Shown here: positions 1-10,715 of the stretch, one piece after another
Numbering within the stretch: the first letter of the stretch is position 1
Layout: every line of letters starts with the position of its first letter
Origin: Cinnamomum chago
Lineage: Eukaryota; Streptophyta; Magnoliopsida; Laurales; Lauraceae
Assembly (NCBI GenBank): GCA_038049695.1
Contig: CP142456.1
Coordinates: forward strand, 66,863,922-66,927,921
Reading direction: 5' to 3'
Length of the DNA: 64,000 bases
The notes under the pieces: generated by a model
The model's database searches: none
The model's input: only the letters and a program-made list of their open reading frames with translations
What the model was told of the DNA's origin: nothing
Position numbers and translations under genes: made by a program

Positions 1-261
1 ATTGACAATAGAATATGAAAATTTTCTCCTTTTGAGGATGTAAAATAAAAAAACTTCAATATTTTGGAGGTAAGATTTCCCCAATTTCTGAAGTCATTGT
101 TTCAATTTGACCCATCCTGGTTTTCACTACATTGGATTCAAAATCCAATGCAATTCAACATTTTCTTCAATACTATATTTTTTTGAGAAACAAAGAAAAT
201 AAAATTATAGGATTAATTTCCCAAACAAAAACAAAGAATAAATGGCACAATAAAACCTTAC

Positions 262-691
262 CAGCTCTCCATGAAGACCTTGTCATGGTGCAACAAAAAC
301 AAAGGCCCCACAGACCCACCATCCTGATTCTTCCTCAAGAACTCGCATATGGGTCCCACACCGTACAGTCTCTGCACTTCACCATTCTCTCCGGTCCGAA
401 TTGGCACCGTAAGACATCATAACTCGCCAGAAGCCTTAAGATCCGGTCCAGAAGAACCGGCGCGTCGGGGTTGCGGGTGGGGAGATGAGCCGCGATCTCG
501 GAAGGCAAGAGGTACGCGCCGTTGCCCGCGGCGAAGATGGCATCGATGAGGTTGAGCTCCAGAGCTGATTTTAGGGCCATTGGAAATATCACAGCATTGG
601 CTAGCCGGACTGCCTGTTTGCCCACCTCTTCTTGGTCGTCGTGTGGGTGATGAGGGGTAGTGTCTGTTGGGTTTGTTTGTGCAGTACTCAT
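262..691 (-). pseudogene. Caffeic acid O-methyltransferase-like, exon 1, frameshifted
   Basis: This is the N-terminal exon of a plant COMT-family, SAM-dependent phenylpropanoid or flavonoid O-methyltransferase. It starts at the ATG read from 691 and carries the family dimerisation-domain signature: residues like VIFPMALKSALELNLIDAI, then PSEIAAHLPTRNPDAP, then LLDRILRLLASYDVL. After DVL (about 411) the frame must slip by one base to continue into GEVQRLYGVGPICEFL and HHDKVFMESW. The exon ends at 262 in a good donor (TG|GTAAGG), where COMT genes usually have intron 1. The remaining exons lie off the left edge. The family assignment is seen directly from motifs. Whether the slip is a real mutation or a base-calling error cannot be decided here. 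It has the same orientation as the COMT last exon at the right end. Confidence 0.85.
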
Positions 692-1822
692 TTTGTGATG
701 CTTTGGTTGAGGTGGTGAACGAGAGTTTATACTGGAAGGGGGGAGAGAGAGAGAGAGGTTGTGGGTTTTTTACTTTTTACCAGGATTTGATAGTACCATG
801 CAAAAAGTTCGACTTTATTGGTGGGCATTTTTGAAAATTGAATCACCGATAAGACTACATAAAAAACATTTAATTGAAAAAAGTCAATCTATGTATACAT
901 TTTTTTTAGTATTAAGTACAAGTTTAAATATTAGAAAATGTTACATAACTCAAATAAAGTTTAAAAGTTAAAACTCAAATAATGTATACATTGATTGATA
1001 TGTATTTGAGTTTTATTTAGGTTGATTTTAATATTTTTTTCACGTCTTCAAGTTCAATTCTAAGAAAATTTTAAATTTAATTTTTTTAAACGTTTACCCT
1101 TAAGTCTTTTAAGGCCTCTCTGTCTTCATCCTCTTAAGAAAAAAACAATAAAATTATAGTTTGAGAGCAATCAATTGAAGAACATTACCATGATAAATTA
1201 AGATGGTAATTGCAAAGATAAAGAGAGTCGTGATGGCTAAAGACCTGGTTGGTAGAGTCGTGGACCAACCAGTTCAAAAAAGCAAAAAGGAGGGAGTCTT
1301 GGCCGCTGGACTGGGGGTTGAGATAGGTTCCAAACCCATGCAGTCGAACCATATCCCTCAGCCTCGACACAGAAAGTTACCTCAGACATTGGAGGCTATG
1401 GTAAGACATAAGCTGACACATGAACCTTGTCTCCAAAAATGGACTGCCACTTGGCATCCCCTGATACAGTCTGACACGGACTGTTATCATCTGATGAATC
1501 ACTTATATACTTCAAACACAATGAGGCATGTCAGTACTGTCAACAAAAATTAAGCAACACTTAACAATACATGATTATCAGTAATAATGACTACTTAGGC
1601 TATCTCTTTACTCAAACCAACTTATAAATACCTCTCATCAATGAAAGGAAATGATAGGCAACAAGAGATGAAAAGAAAACACTGGCCATTAGGTCACTAA
1701 TCCTTTCCACTCACACACACTATTCTTACAATTGACTACTTCACTTATTGACTTGGGCATCGGAGGTGATTCGGCTGGTACCACACTAGTGCCCTATTCT
1801 CTTAACCTTTCTTGATAGGTTC
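692..1822. other. Intergenic, no gene recognised
   Basis: AT-rich sequence upstream of the COMT-like gene. A more balanced stretch at 1185-1560 is open in both directions, but neither translation resembles a family I recognise and no splice structure is evident. Confidence 0.4.
726..731 (-). promoter_or_regulatory. Possible TATA box of the left COMT-like gene
   Basis: TATAAA reads on the minus strand about 35-40 bases before the ATG at 691. A CT-rich tract (about 735-755) lies just upstream. If it is the real TATA box the leader would be only about ten bases, which is short, so initiation in the CT tract is an alternative. Confidence 0.4.
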
Positions 1823-2422
1823 TGATGCTACTCAAAATTTGGCCAAGGTTGAGCTCAGTCCTTCAGCTCGGCCATCTAAATTTGAGTCATGCAGCTCATT
1901 ACAAACAGCCAGAGACACTCAGGTCGGCTCCCCCTGGGCAATAATACCCTAACGGGAACAGCAAGGATGACAACTGGCACCCACCAAAATGCTATGCATT
2001 AACCGCAATGGTCCTGCATTCAGGCAAGAGAGCCGAAATCGCCTTAGAGCTATCCACAGTAATTGCATAACAGACGCATCCGTTACAAAGAAGATGCAAG
2101 GATCACGTCAGGAAATCAGGCAAGGCCCTGGAAGACTATAAATAAGAGGCATATCCCTCACAATGTAACATAAGCAATTAGCCTAAACAAATATTCTGTG
2201 TAACCCCCTCCTTTATCAATAAAATCTTCCCCAGGAGCAAGAGACTTCTTTAAGAGTGGATTGGTCGTGCTCCCGAGCTGGTGAACCACTATAAACCCTC
2301 TGTCTGCAATCCCCAATCATTTGTTCAATTCTGAAGAGCCTAGGAGCTCTGACTGAATCACCTAGTGATTCTCTGACCCCTATAAATCACAACCCTATTC
2401 AATTGCACAGCACACACCATCA
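1823..2422 (+). mobile_element. 5' LTR of a Ty3/Gypsy retrotransposon
   Basis: The 600-bp LTR begins TGATG and ends CATCA. It is followed one base later by a primer-binding site. A TATAAATA-like box lies near 2139 and an AATAAA signal near 2218, both in the expected LTR order. No matching 3' LTR was found in the window; the element is broken up by later insertions. Confidence 0.75.
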
Positions 2423-2423
2423 G

Positions 2424-2438
2424 TTGGCGCCGTCTGTG
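2424..2438 (+). other. Primer-binding site of the Gypsy element
   Basis: TTGGCGCCGTCTGTG directly after the LTR is the form of primer-binding site common in plant Ty3/Gypsy elements. It fixes the LTR boundary and the plus orientation. Confidence 0.75.
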
Positions 2439-3313
2439 AGAAACGTCTGTTTCCTATTAAAAACTCTACTGATTACTTTGGTAATTGATGTTTATACGTG
2501 CAACATGAGTAAAAATCAGATGAACCCTCTACGTTTGCAAAACCAACAAGAAATCACCACTGGGAGGCAGTAGGAAAATTCTCTAAATCCCCTGCCTAAT
2601 CCTGAAACTAATCCACCGATGGCGGACTCCCCTCCAAACAACGAACTCGAGGCCCTCTGTCAAGCCAAGAACCGCCTCCTCCAGCAAAATGAGGAGTTAC
2701 TAAACCTCATACGCACCCCACATCCCCCCGGGGCACAACCAGCCCAGGATGATCCCCAACGAGGGGAGCATCAACACCCTAATCCCTTAAGGGAAATTAC
2801 GGAGGAGAAGGAGCACAGTCAATCAGTTGGCAAAGTCCGCCGTCGAGCTCAAAGGAATGAGGAGGATAAGGAGATTCAAAGTCAGAATAGGGGAACTCTC
2901 AGAAACGAGCTCCCCCCATTCCTTCAAGAAAGAAAGGAGCAATTTTGGGAGCGACGCTTCAAAGAAATCCAGCAGAAGCTCAACCACATGAAGGAGGCCG
3001 TAAAAAGCAAAACCCCGATGTAGACACCTTGGTCCAACAGATGGAGTCCTCGTTCACTCCCGAAATGCTGCATTATCCTCTTCCCCAAAAATTCAGAATG
3101 CCACAGATGGAGACCTTCGACAGAACAAAGGATCTCATGGACCACCTCAATACCTACACAAGAACCAAATGAAATTGCATGGATACCAGGATTCAGTGTG
3201 ATGCTGAGCTTTTGCTATCACCCTGAAGGGATCTGCCTTAGCCTGGTTCAACAGGCTAACTCTATCATCAATCTCCTCGTTCAGAGAACTCTCCATTTCA
3301 TTTGTGTCCCATT

Positions 3314-4371
3314 CATGGTTCAAAATCTCGATCTCGGTCGCGGTATCGGCAGGGCCGAAAAACCGATATGATATCGGTATCGGTCGCGGATATCGGTCCG
3401 TCGCGGTCATCGCGGTGTGAATTTTTTTTTAATCCAAAAAAATTCACAAAAATATCCAAAAAATCCAGAATATTAGAAAATGCTGGAAAACTATATTTAT
3501 TTCCATTAATAACAACAATAAATCAAAATCTCGGTCACCTTAAGTTATGAGTCCTGTCTGTATCGCAGACTCGCAGTTCACTATCTTTTTTCCAGTATTT
3601 CATATAATGCAAACATTATTGATACTCTGCTCATGATCAATTTATTAGTGTCAAATCATTTACACATCATACAATGATCATGAATCATTAAAACAATATA
3701 TTTATGATGAAATCCCCAAAAAATGATATATTATAATTCAAATATTAAAAAATCCGAAAATAAAATAATTAAAATAAAAATCTAAATTATGTTTATGACT
3801 ATGAGTAGATGTAGATCTATCACCTACACACTATTAATAAGCCTTTGGTATCACAAATATCCTAACAAGTAACAACAATTATTTTTTGAAAAATAAAAAT
3901 TAATAAAATCATTTTCAAAATCCTAAATATATAGATCTAACATAAAAGTATGTAAATCTATCATTTATACACCATACAATGATCATGAATCATTAAAACA
4001 ACATATTTATGATGAAATCCCCAAAAAATGATATATTATAATTCAAATATTAAAAAATCCGAAAATAAAAAAAATTAAAAAAAAATTTCAAAATCATGTG
4101 TATGAGTAGATCTAGCATGAAAGTATATAGATCTAACTTCTAAATGAAGAAAACAATACAATTACACAAGTGAATAAGTGACAAACCTCTATGCTTCATC
4201 TATAAAAAAAAATATATATATATATATAATACCGATATATCGGCCGAGATATTGAAAATACCGAGATAATGGTCATCTCGGCCGAGATGGGCCGAGATAT
4301 TGGAGAAAACAGCCCGAGACCGATATCTCAGTGAGATATCGGCTCGGTCTCGGCCGAGATTTTGAACCATG
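3314..4371. mobile_element. hAT-like non-autonomous element inside gag
   Basis: The 1058-bp AT-rich element has terminal inverted repeats CATGGTTCAAAATCTCG at both ends. Imperfect 8-bp target duplications flank it: GTCCCATT (3306-3313) and GTTCCATT (4372-4379). Removing it re-joins the gag reading through SFVSHFIGA. Subterminal regions are rich in CTCGGCCGAGAT-type palindromes. An internal block (about 3600-3760) is partly repeated at about 3955-4080. No transposase is encoded. The eight-base duplication supports hAT; superfamily is inference. Confidence 0.75.
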
Positions 4372-4549
4372 GTTCCATTTCATTGGAGCTCGGACCTATA
4401 GAAAGCTTAGCTACCACTTGCTGAATGTGAAGCAAGGACTGAATAAATCGTTGCGGAGCTACGTCCAACAGGTTTAACTAAGAGTCCTTAAAAGTGGACA
4501 TCCTAGATGAAAAGTTTGCTCTCACCGCCTTCATTGTTGGATTAGGAGT

Positions 4550-4930
4550 CATAGTTATTAATTTCGTTTCGTTTCGGCGGATGCCAAAACTTTTCAGTTT
4601 AAATTTCGGTTAATCTCGACCGAAATTCAAGATTTCGGCTTATTTCGGCTGAAATGGAATTTTACGTAAGTAATTTTTTTTTTACTTTTTTACACATACA
4701 TTTTGTATTTCTTATATTTTCACAAAATATAATTCCAAAAAAATTACTATAATGGATTAAATCCATATTTATTACTTTTTCTATTTTTTACTTATATATG
4801 TATATATATTATGTCATATTTTTTCCGAAATGTAATTCCGAAAAATTTCGCCGAAATCCCGAATTGACTGAAACTTTTCATTTTTGCAAGTGAGAGCGAA
4901 ATGAGGTCCGAAATGATATTAATAATTATG
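4550..4930. mobile_element. hAT-like MITE inside gag
   Basis: The 381-bp element has ends CATAGTTATTAAT and its near-inverse ATTAATAATTATG. A perfect 8-bp duplication TTAGGAGT lies at 4542-4549 and 4931-4938. Subterminal TTTCGGCCGAAA-like motifs resemble those of the neighbouring larger element. It is too short to code. Confidence 0.75.
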
Positions 4931-4981
4931 TTAGGAGTACAATCGAATGATATTAATAATTATGTTAGGAGTACAATCGAA
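4914..4981 (+). repeat. 34-bp tandem duplication spanning MITE end and target site
   Basis: Two adjacent near-identical 34-base units (4914-4947, 4948-4981) each hold the last 17 bases of the MITE (to ATTATG), the TTAGGAGT duplication and flanking gag sequence. Confidence 0.9.
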
Positions 4982-5189
4982 AGATCTAATGTTCTCTGTC
5001 TCCAAAAATCCACAAGCCAATATGCCCGAGGTCTTGGCCAAGGCAGAGAAATACATCAATGGCGAGGAAGCTTTCCTCTCAAAAGTGAAGAGCTCTACAA
5101 CTCATAAAGAAAAGGAAAAGAGAATAATAGACCGAAATCCAACAAGGACAAGAGCCGAGTGTTGGAACGGAAATCCCAAGAACCATTGA

Positions 5190-6010
5190 CGGCGCATATG
5201 TATCGAATACCAAATTTACATATGCCTTTTTTGCCACGTAAGCCTTTATTTTTTAAAAAGGCATATGGAGAAATGAAGTACATGTTGGAGATGCTCTTAC
5301 CATTCAACTTATTTGTCATGTGGAATAATTAAATCCACCTGCAGGATTTGACCTGGACAAAACTTATGAGCTTCCTCAAGAGGACATCATCAACCCATTT
5401 TAATACTGGGATGTGGTTTCCTTTAATAATTAATTTCCACCACACAAATAACATTATCTCCTAATTCACCGAGCTTATTAACTCAATATAAATCTCACCC
5501 ATTGATGAATTAAAGTGACAAACATTATATGCATGTGGCAATTAAATATTTTGGGATTAATTAAGAGCATAAGCAATCATAATAATCGATCATGAGGTAT
5601 TTATTATCTTATTGAATCTGTAAAAGATAACTAACAACCTCAACATGGGTCTGTTCAATACACAAAGTGTACTAGTGCAATAATCCAAGACATCAAACAG
5701 TCTCCTACGGTCAACACATACTAGGTCAGAATATTACGCTAGAATCATACTGATGGTGTGTCCAATTCCATCTAGGATTGTAAACCTATACTCATATTAT
5801 ACAAGGATCCGATAATTTGGTCTTCTGTGCATAAGCCGAACTCTACACACCAGATTATCTATAATATAAAATATAAGACACACATCCATACTATGTATTA
5901 AATATAATGCAAACATTTTGCCCATATAGATTCTCAATAAAATGGAAAGGACAAACTTCTATTAATTAATAAAACGAGTTTAATTACTAAAAGCAAGCTT
6001 TTAGTATACT
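5190..6010. mobile_element. Unidentified insertion within gag
   Basis: About 0.8 kb of AT-rich, non-coding DNA separates two parts of the Gypsy gag (…STTHKEKEKR before; the basic, Arg-rich stretch after about 6020). No clear terminal repeats or target duplication could be fixed. The composition resembles an LTR, but class is unknown. Confidence 0.4.
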
Positions 6011-6284
6011 ACTCTATCAACGAGAACAATCTCCTTGGAGGGACAGAGATCGCTCCCCAAAGAGGAAGAGGAGGGGTGACATTAGAGATCGTCTGGGTCC
6101 TCCACCTCAAGAGCTGCAGCCAAGGTATGCCTCATGGCAGTTCACTCCCCTCAATGCTGCAGTGTCACAGGTGCTCTATGAGATACAAAATAAGAAGTTC
6201 TTGAGGTGGTCACCTCATATGAAGGTTGACCTCGCTCCACAGGATATAACGAAATACGTACTGCAAATATCACTGGGACCACAG

Positions 6285-6908
6285 TGTTGGGCAAAACACT
6301 GCACCACCATGACATCATTTAGAAGAATCTACAAGCTCCCTTGTTGGCTTTTCTAGAATTCAAATACATCAAAAAGGTCTTAGCTTTTTCATCATTCTTC
6401 TAGAAAGAACCATTACAAGAGTTCTCTCCCACCTACACAAACGGACTTACTCTTTCCAGAATATTCAAGACCGACTTCACTTGTAGTGATGAATGAGACT
6501 ACGTGAATTACTTGCCGTTCACATGAGAAACACATCCACCGACCTTACACACCTATAAATATGAGGCCTTGCCTCATTTGCAAGACAAATGGAACACAAC
6601 TCAAGTGTGAAGTGAAGTAAAGTGAAGTGAAGTCCACTTGGTAGAGTGTGGAGTGAGACACACTAAAGTGTGTAGTGAGAAATTAAAGTGAGTACTCATT
6701 TGTAGTGAGTGAGTATATTGAGTAAAGTGTAGTGAGTGAGTTTCTTACTTGTAAGCGCGTAGGCTTAAAAGTGTATTCCTTTGTAATAGTGTATTTGTGT
6801 AAAATTTATAAAATGGGTTCTTGTTCTTAATATAATTTGTATTTTATAATTAAGCTATAGCTAGTTAGTATCTCCCATTGTCTAAACTTTCAAAGTCATC
6901 TTCCAACA
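6285..6908 (+). mobile_element. 5' LTR of a Ty1/Copia retrotransposon
   Basis: The 624-bp LTR starts TGTTGG and ends CCAACA. It holds a TATAAAT box at 6554-6560 and purine-rich AGTGAAGTGAAGT-type direct repeats (about 6610-6740). It is followed after three bases by the primer-binding site. It is inserted into the linker region of the Gypsy gag. Confidence 0.85.
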
Positions 6909-6911
6909 AAG

Positions 6912-6924
6912 TGGTATCAGAGCC
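6912..6924 (+). other. Copia primer-binding site (initiator tRNA-Met)
   Basis: TGGTATCAGAGCC is the standard plant Copia primer-binding site complementary to the 3' end of initiator methionyl-tRNA. It fixes the end of the LTR at 6908. Confidence 0.9.
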
Positions 6925-6944
6925 AGGTTCCTCTACAAGCAGAG

Positions 6945-8575
6945 ATGGCATCAAGCTTGGTTCAACCCTAGATCCCAAAGGTGACGAAGGAGAACTAAGA
7001 GAACTAGAGTATCTAGATGAAGGCGTTATTCGGATCGCAGGATCTATGGGAGATCGTCACCGAAAGATACGTGGAACCCACTACAGAGCAAGAAGTTGCG
7101 TACACTCCGGAGCAGAAGAATGCCCTAAAAGATCAGAAGAAGAAAGACAAGAAGGCTCTGTTCCTATTCTATCAAGAGGTAGATGAATCAACCTTCGAAA
7201 AGATTGCTGAAGCACCATCTAGAAAGAAAGTATGGGAGACCCTTAGCACTATCTTCAAAGGTGTTGATCGGGTCAAGAGGGTTCGTCTGCAAACCCTCCT
7301 AGCATAGTTTGAAGCTACTCACATAAAAGAAGGTGAGAATATTTTGGATTATTTTTCACGATTGCTAGTAATAGTAAATCAAATGAAGAGAAATGGTGAA
7401 AAGATAGAAGATATTAGAGTTGTAGAAAAAGCATTAAGATCCCTCACAACCAAATTCAAGCATGTGGTTATGGCTATTGAGGAGTCCAAAGATTTAGAGA
7501 CTCTCTCAATAGAAGAATTAATGGGATCACTCCAAGTCCATGAGCAACGTATGTAAAAGAATAGTAGCTCCATGGTCTTGGAATAGGCACTAGAGTCAAA
7601 ATTGACTCTAAGTGAGAAAAAGTCAGGCCGCGGAAGTTCGAAGCGGGGCGGTAGAGGAAAAGAGGGAGCAAACCCTCAAAGCCAAAGGCAATCTCAATCA
7701 CGGAGCTCCAACAATCGTGGAAGAGGAGCTGGCCGAGGTGGATTTGCCCTTGGTCGTGGTAATTCAAGAAGTGTCCAATGCTACAACTGCAACAAGTTTG
7801 GACACTTTGCCTCGGAGTGCTGGAGCAAACCCGCTGAACGGGAGGAGCAATCTCACTTCGCAGAAGCAAGAGGTGAAGAAAAAGAATTATCCACATTTCT
7901 CCTAGCGCAAGAGGAAGGCTATGGCCAAGAAAATGTTTGGTACCTAGATTCTGGTACAAGCAACCACATGTGCGGGAAGAAGGAACTCTTTGAAGAGCTT
8001 GCGGAAGATGTCAGTGGAAAAGTAAGTCTCAGAGACTCATCAAAGCTTCAGGTACAAGGTAAGGGAAGTATTAAGATTTATCAAAAAGATGGTGTGCCTG
8101 CATATATATCAAATGTGCATTACGTGCCCAATATGAAAAGTAATATCCTTAGTCTTGGGCAACTCCTAGAGGAGGGGTATGTAATACACATGGAAAATCT
8201 CTCTTTGTCATTGAGAGATGTACATGGGAGGCATATAGCTCGAGTCCAAATGGCGAAGAATCGCATGTTTCCACTCTATCTTAACACAAAGGTGGAGAAG
8301 TGCTTCCATGGACTTATAAACAATGAGTCATGGAAGTGGCATCTTAGATATGGGCATCTTCACTTCAATGGGCTCAAGCTATTATCCACTGCAAACATGG
8401 TGCATGGCTTGCCTACTATTGAAAAGCCCAAGCATGTGTGTGAGGCATGCACACTTGGCAAGCAATAAAGAAATTCATTTCCAGTAGGGAAATCAGGGAG
8501 AGCAAAAGCACCATTGCAGTTGGTTCACACAGATATTTGTGGGCCATTGGAGACACCTTCTCTTGGAGGTAATAG
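6945..8575 (+). pseudogene. Copia gag-pol, 5' part, multiple in-frame stops
   Basis: A single continuous frame runs from ATG 6945. It begins with Gag of the UBN2 type (MKALFGSQDLWEIV…KKVWETLSTIF…QTLLA, then VVEKALRSLTTKF). A zinc knuckle of form CX2CX4HX4C (CYNCNKFGHFASEC, about 7780) follows. Next are the aspartic protease motif LDSGTSNHM (about 7944) and the GAG-pre-integrase zinc region (WHLRYGHL … CEAC). The integrase core begins as LVHTDICGPLETPS and is cut off near 8575. Stops interrupt the frame near 6969, 6987-7015, 7305, 7556, 7586 and 8466, mostly at codons that look like former Gln or Trp. No frameshift was needed. Reverse transcriptase, RNase H and 3' LTR are missing. Confidence 0.9.
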
Positions 8576-8632
8576 ATCACATGAGAAAGAATATTATCTA
8601 AAAGTCTAATGTATAAATAGATGTGTTGAATG

Positions 8633-8838
8633 TGTTGGACTCTATATTTAGATGACTAAAATAAAAAATTTCTCCCAAATTCCTAAAATTTCTACTTAAA
8701 TTAAAATTGAAATCGAAATTGAACTCCAATTTTGCAATCAATTGCGAAATTAGAGCTTAATTTCGAAATCGATTCCTAATCTCTCTTTAATATATATTAA
8801 TGGGACTGTGATGCGTATGACTGCCTTATCGTCCAACA
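8633..8838 (-). mobile_element. 3' LTR of a second, antisense Copia element
   Basis: The 206-bp unit is bounded by TGTTGGAC and GTCCAACA. On the minus strand it is immediately preceded by a polypurine tract (CTAGAGGGGGAGTG as read on minus, about 8837-8850), as expected for a 3' LTR. It is unrelated in sequence to the 624-bp LTR at 6285. Confidence 0.75.
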
Positions 8839-9075
8839 CTCCCCCTCTAGAGTAAGAATATCAAGAAACTTGCTTTTCAAAAAGTTGACTGATGACAGCC
8901 AAGTGCTTTAGTGAAGAGATCCCAAGATCATATGATAGTAGTGGTAGGATTGAGCGAAATTCTATTTTTGCAGATGAACAAGAGACAGTAAATTATTTCT
9001 TGCTCTTCCAATAAATGTGGCTCTCTCCAAGAAAGTAATATAATAACTAATAGAATTTTTACAAGTCCACCAACT
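8839..9075 (-). pseudogene. Copia RNase H C-terminal remnant, antisense
   Basis: Minus-strand translation adjoining the polypurine tract gives YWKSKK…CSSAKIEFRSI. This matches the Copia RNase H signature WKSKKQ…RSSAEAEYRAM. A DLFTKALG-like tail follows. The stretch between these is deleted and frames are broken. This is the 3' end of an antisense Copia of which nothing more remains here. Confidence 0.65.
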
Positions 9076-9124
9076 GCTTGGGTAATGAATATTTCTTTTT
9101 ACCCAGTATAAAAAAAATAGGAAA

Positions 9125-9325
9125 CCCCATCAAATAGAAGTCATGGAAAGTCATAATACACATTAGGTTGAGAACTCCTGATTTAAACTAGAAACAGAAG
9201 TCATAGCAAGTCAAAAATTATTACACATTAGGTTTAGAACTCCTGATTTGAACTAGATACAGAAGTCATAGCAAGTCAAAAATTAATACACGGTAGGTTT
9301 AGAACTCTTGATTTGAACTAGATGA
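9125..9325 (+). repeat. Three ~60-bp tandem repeats
   Basis: Three imperfect units share AGAAGTCAT, AAGTCA, ACACATTAGGTT and AGAACTCCTGATTT. The last two are closest to each other. Confidence 0.8.
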
Positions 9326-9384
9326 CCTGATCTGACATCCTTTAATGCAACTCTCTCCTAATCCTTTTATGCAAGTTGTTGATG

Positions 9385-9725
9385 TCTTATGTGGGAAAAA
9401 GGGCCTTATTTGGAAGAGCATGCAAGTGGATGATCTGTTTTTGCCGAAATTATTTCACTAACCTTTCTCCAATAATAATGATTTGATATAAGAGAAAAAG
9501 TTTGATGGTCAATTGTTCACCTCTAACCTTTACCTACCCATGACCCTAGTCCACACCTAATCACACACCTTACTTTTTTTTTTCTTTTTTTCTTTTTTTA
9601 AGATGATGAAAACACCTTTGTCATGAGATTTCCGAGAAAGTAACATGCTATTAGAAGTGATTAATTTAAATCCTTATCTATTTTTAACTATCCATTGATC
9701 TACTAGTTTAGATTCCTTCTAGAAA
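9385..9725 (+). repeat. Dispersed repeat, copy 1 (see 36030-36395)
   Basis: Shares with 36030-36395 the stretch from TATTTGGWAGAGCATGCAAG through CTCCAATAA and TTTGATGGTC to TGCTATTAGAA and TTTTTAACTATC. This copy lacks most of the right arm of the foldback seen at the other location. Non-coding. Confidence 0.6.
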
Positions 9726-10099
9726 TTAAAGTTGAATAAATTACAAACATCGAGTCTGGTACACTCTGTTAAAACAGAAAACTTAGGGGTCGTTTGTCTA
9801 CACCTATTTATATATGTAAATGGTGAATATGCGTAACATTTATGTATCAGTTATGTTTGTGTACAATTATTTACGCATTTTACTTGTAAATCATATGTGT
9901 AAATGGTGTGAAAATGAGCCCATTTTCACACCAAAATTTGATCACATGTTGAGGTGGGAAATAGAGATTACCAAAACACATACCTTTCAAAGAATACCCG
10001 TTGGATGCGGAGGGTTTGGTGTTGGGGCATTTCCGTAAAAGACGTTATAGGTTCGAAACCCCTCCAACGCATTAGAAAAATAATAATAAAAGAGGTCTA

Positions 10100-10435
10100 A
10101 AAAAGATGATTTTAAGGGACAAAATTTGTAAGACAAAAAAAAAAAAAAAACATATTAGAAAATGAAAGTAGCTCCAATGATTTTAAGAGACAAAATCTGT
10201 AAGACAAAAAAAATATTAGAAAATAAAAGTGTCTCCAATGATGTTAAGGGACAAAATCTTTTAGACAAAAAAACATATTAGAAAATGAAAGTGTCTCCAA
10301 TGATTTTAAGAGACAAAATCTTTAAGACAAAAAAACATATTAGAAAATGAAAGTGGCTCCAATGATTTTAAGAGACAAAATCTATAAGACAAAAAACATA
10401 TTGATAGTAAGAATCTTAAAGGGCAATCTATAAGA
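10100..10435 (+). repeat. Tandem repeat, ~62-70 bp units, five copies
   Basis: Units contain GATTTTAAGRGACAAAATC, TAAGACAAAAAA, CATATTAGAAAATGAAAGT and GGCTCCAAT. Length varies mainly through an A-run. It lies inside the PIF-like element. Confidence 0.85.
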
Positions 10436-10559
10436 TAAATCTCTCAATGATTTTTCTATATAAACTTTGAACTAGTTAATTACCTTATTATTTTAGTTTT
10501 CTTCCAATATCTCAATGATTTTTCTAAACTTATTTATTATCGCAATACTTTAAAAATCT

Positions 10560-10715
10560 TTAAACATGTATATATGAATGGAAGAGAGAAGGAAGAATGT
10601 ATTTTATATAGCATTATGGGATCATTCAAAAATCATGTATAAATGCAATATGAATGGAAGAGAGGAGGAAGAATGTATTTTATATAGCATTATGGGATCA
10701 TGCAAAAATCATGTA
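10560..10715 (+). repeat. 76-bp tandem duplication
   Basis: Two near-identical 76-base units share ATATGAATGGAAGAGAG, TGTATTTTATATAGC and ATTATGGGATCAT. Confidence 0.85.

Larger units (their letters stand above)
2619..6284 (+). pseudogene. Gypsy gag, shattered by nested insertions
   Basis: The start reads MADSPPNNELEALCQAKNR with coiled-coil-like, charged sequence following. The capsid region includes FRMPQMETFDRTKDLMDHLN (about 3090-3150) and AWFNRL-type sequence (about 3236-3260). After a hAT-like insert, SHFIGARTYRKLSYHLL-like sequence resumes at about 4372. After a second hAT-like insert, VQSKDLMFSVSKNPQANMPE resumes at about 4970. After an unidentified insert (about 5190-6010), the PLNAAVSQVLYEI region and the KYCKYH linker follow, ending at the Copia LTR at 6285. 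There are frame slips near 3010, 3165 and 6255 and several stops. This is recognisable Ty3/Gypsy Gag, non-functional. Protease, RT and integrase of this element are not present. Confidence 0.8.

Noticed and set aside
1185..1553. Overlapping open frames on both strands
   Set aside because: Neither translation resembles a known family; no splice sites or promoter; overlap on opposite strands suggests chance.
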